Positions 6,693 to 7,896 of a stretch of 7,896 bases of DNA are shown here, in pieces. A model generated the notes under the pieces. That model was not told where the DNA came from. It did not search any database and saw only the letters and a program-made list of their open reading frames with translations. The DNA is from Hyphomicrobiales bacterium (GTDB lineage: Bacteria; Pseudomonadota; Alphaproteobacteria; Rhizobiales; Beijerinckiaceae). The DNA lies in NCBI GenBank assembly GCA_028290085.1, contig JAQGKN010000247.1, positions 1 to 7,896 on the forward strand. The letters run 5' to 3'. The first letter of the stretch is position 1, and each line of letters starts with the position of its first letter. Made by a program: the position numbers and the translations under genes.

Positions 6693-7896
6693 TTAATCCA
6701 GCCGCACCATCACGCTGTCGCTCGCACCCTTGGCGTCGATGATCGAGACACGCGCGAAGCCTGCCCCATCGGGTTGCCAGGTCGTCTGGCGGCGCAGGTC
6801 CGGCGAACCCATGGGCGCGCCATTGATCATCCATGTGAATGGCGCGACGCCGCCTTGCGCCTTCAATGAGAGCGCCGACGGCGCGCCATCGCGCAGCCCG
6901 AGATCCACGCGTGCGCCATCGGGCGGAAATGCGATCTTCAATTGCGCGGTCCGCACTGCTTCCAGCGTCTTGGGCGCATCCCTGCGTAGATGGCGCAACG
7001 GTGGCGGTAGTTGCGTCGTACGCGCCACCAGCGCACCAGCCGGACGCGGAACCGGCTCGTAATCCGCCCCGGCGCGTGCAAAGGCGTCGAACAGCACGGG
7101 TGCTGCGACCTGACGCGCGATCAAACCCGGCACAGCGCCGTTGTCGGCACGGCCGAACCAGACGGCGATCGTCGTCTTGCGATCGAATCCGACCGCGAAG
7201 CCGTCGCGATAGCCGTAGGACGTGCCAGTCTTGAAGGCGATGCGACCTGAGGCAGAATTGGCCGGCGGCGGAGCGCCACGGAGAATGTCGGCGACATACC
7301 AGCTGGCGACAGGCTCCGCGATGCGCCTCTCCTGGTGCTGGGGCGGCGGCATATCGAGCCTTTCGACAAGGTCTGGTGCCGAACCTCCCCGGGCCAGCCC
7401 CGAATAGAGGCGAGCGAGATCGGTAAGCGTGATGCCCAAGCCCCCTAACCCGACGGCAAGTCCCGGCGCAGCCTCGGACGAGAGCGCGATATGGGCGCCC
7501 GCATTGCGCAGGCGAGCGAGGAAATGCGCGGTGCCGACCTCGTTGAGCAACACGATCGCTGGAATGTTGAGTGAGTTCTGCAACGCGATGCGTGCTGTCA
7601 CTTGTCCCTGAAACGTCAGGTCGAAATTCTCAGGCGCATAGAGGCCGAAGCGTGATGGGCGGTCGTCGAGTACGGTTTCGGGATGCGCGATGCCGTTCTC
7701 GAAGGCCAGCGCATAAATGAACGGCTTCAGCGCTGAGCCGGGCGAGCGCAGCGCCTGGGTCATGTCGAGCGCCCCTGCTCTCTCAGGTGCAAAGTAATCG
7801 GCCGCCCCGACGCGCGCGCGGATTTCGCCGGTCGCATTGTCGATCACGACAATCGCAGCCGTAACCTTCGGACCAAGACGTTCTGCAGCTTCCTTT
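6693..7896 (-). CDS. pbpC: Penicillin-binding protein 1C, C-terminal part (5' end beyond window)
   Basis: The last 400 codons are visible, ending at the TAA at 6693-6695. Class A PBPs join a glycosyltransferase and a transpeptidase domain and are anchored in the inner membrane; only the transpeptidase and tail are seen here. Numbering from the first visible codon (7893-7895), the motifs are SALK in RSPGSALKPF (catalytic Ser54, Lys57), SLN (108-110) and KTGTS (222-226). A BiPBP_C-type beta domain covers about 318-400 (KIAFPPDGARVDLG; PFTWMINGAPMG), which is diagnostic of PBP1C rather than 1A or 1B. The frame stays open to the window edge (KEAAERLGPKVTAAIVVIDN), so the GTG at 7847 is an internal valine codon, not the start. 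About 300 residues should lie beyond the edge. In many Proteobacteria pbpC follows an alpha-2-macroglobulin gene (yfhM), expected to the right of this window. The gene converges on the CNNM gene. Confidence 0.94.
   Translation of the reverse strand, partial: KEAAERLGPKVTAAIVVIDNATGEIRARVGAADYFAPERAGALDMTQALRSPGSALKPFIYALAFENGIAHPETVLDDRPSRFGLYAPENFDLTFQGQVTARIALQNSLNIPAIVLLNEVGTAHFLARLRNAGAHIALSSEAAPGLAVGLGGLGITLTDLARLYSGLARGGSAPDLVERLDMPPPQHQERRIAEPVASWYVADILRGAPPPANSASGRIAFKTGTSYGYRDGFAVGFDRKTTIAVWFGRADNGAVPGLIARQVAAPVLFDAFARAGADYEPVPRPAGALVARTTQLPPPLRHLRRDAPKTLEAVRTAQLKIAFPPDGARVDLGLRDGAPSALSLKAQGGVAPFTWMINGAPMGSPDLRRQTTWQPDGAGFARVSIIDAKGASDSVMVRLD

Noticed and set aside
6472..6834. A 120-codon minus-strand frame containing CERSDEAIQ and RLLRFARNDG
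   Set aside because: These peptides come from translating the palindromic repeat, a known source of false 'hypothetical proteins', and the rest overlaps pbpC out of frame.
7845..7847. GTG as the start of pbpC
   Set aside because: The frame stays open to the window edge with PBP1C-like sequence upstream, and a start here would remove the glycosyltransferase domain.
1..7896. A defence, phage or other accessory island
   Set aside because: All genes are core housekeeping or common envelope genes in a typical order. No integrase, transposase, tRNA or clear base-composition break was seen.

Overview
This is a GC-rich window from what looks like an alphaproteobacterium, most probably of the order Hyphomicrobiales (Rhizobiales). 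That placement is inferred from three things: the gene order dacF-like / tmk / holB / metG / tatD / metallo-hydrolase; the zinc-free short form of methionyl-tRNA synthetase next to a cysteine-free delta-prime subunit; and a palindromic repeat of a kind common in Bradyrhizobium-like genomes. Genus cannot be given.

Layout. Positions 1-5057 hold one tightly packed plus-strand operon: the 3' end of a probable D-Ala-D-Ala carboxypeptidase (1-146), thymidylate kinase (146-799), DNA polymerase III delta-prime (796-1878), methionyl-tRNA synthetase (1910-3472), a TatD/YcfH-family hydrolase (3472-4266) and a PhnP-like metallo-beta-lactamase-fold hydrolase (4263-5057). Successive genes overlap by 1 or 4 bases, except for a 31-base gap before metG. 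A 102-base gap with several potential stem-loops follows, then a CNNM/CBS-domain membrane protein of the 'hemolysin'/CorC group (5160-6455), still on the plus strand. After a 237-base intergenic region with a terminator-like hairpin and a 77-base palindromic repeat, the C-terminal 400 codons of penicillin-binding protein 1C run in from the right edge on the minus strand (6693-7896).

How the genes fit together. tmk supplies dTDP for DNA synthesis and holB is part of the clamp loader. metG charges tRNA. TatD and the MBL protein are nucleic-acid or phosphodiester hydrolases by family, though their exact substrates are unknown. The close packing suggests co-transcription and translational coupling. 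The CNNM protein is likely an ion (Mg2+/Co2+) transport or homeostasis protein and may be on the same or a separate transcript. Peptidoglycan enzymes at both ends (dacF-like, pbpC) are on opposite strands and need not be linked.

Novelty. I see mostly ordinary core genome, with no convincing undescribed system. The points most worth a second look are the structured leader of the CNNM gene, which could hide its own ribosome binding site; the palindromic repeat between the convergent genes; the MBL protein, which has lost two of the three cysteines of the PhnP structural zinc site; and the delta-prime subunit, which has no cysteines and an SRS in place of the SRC motif.
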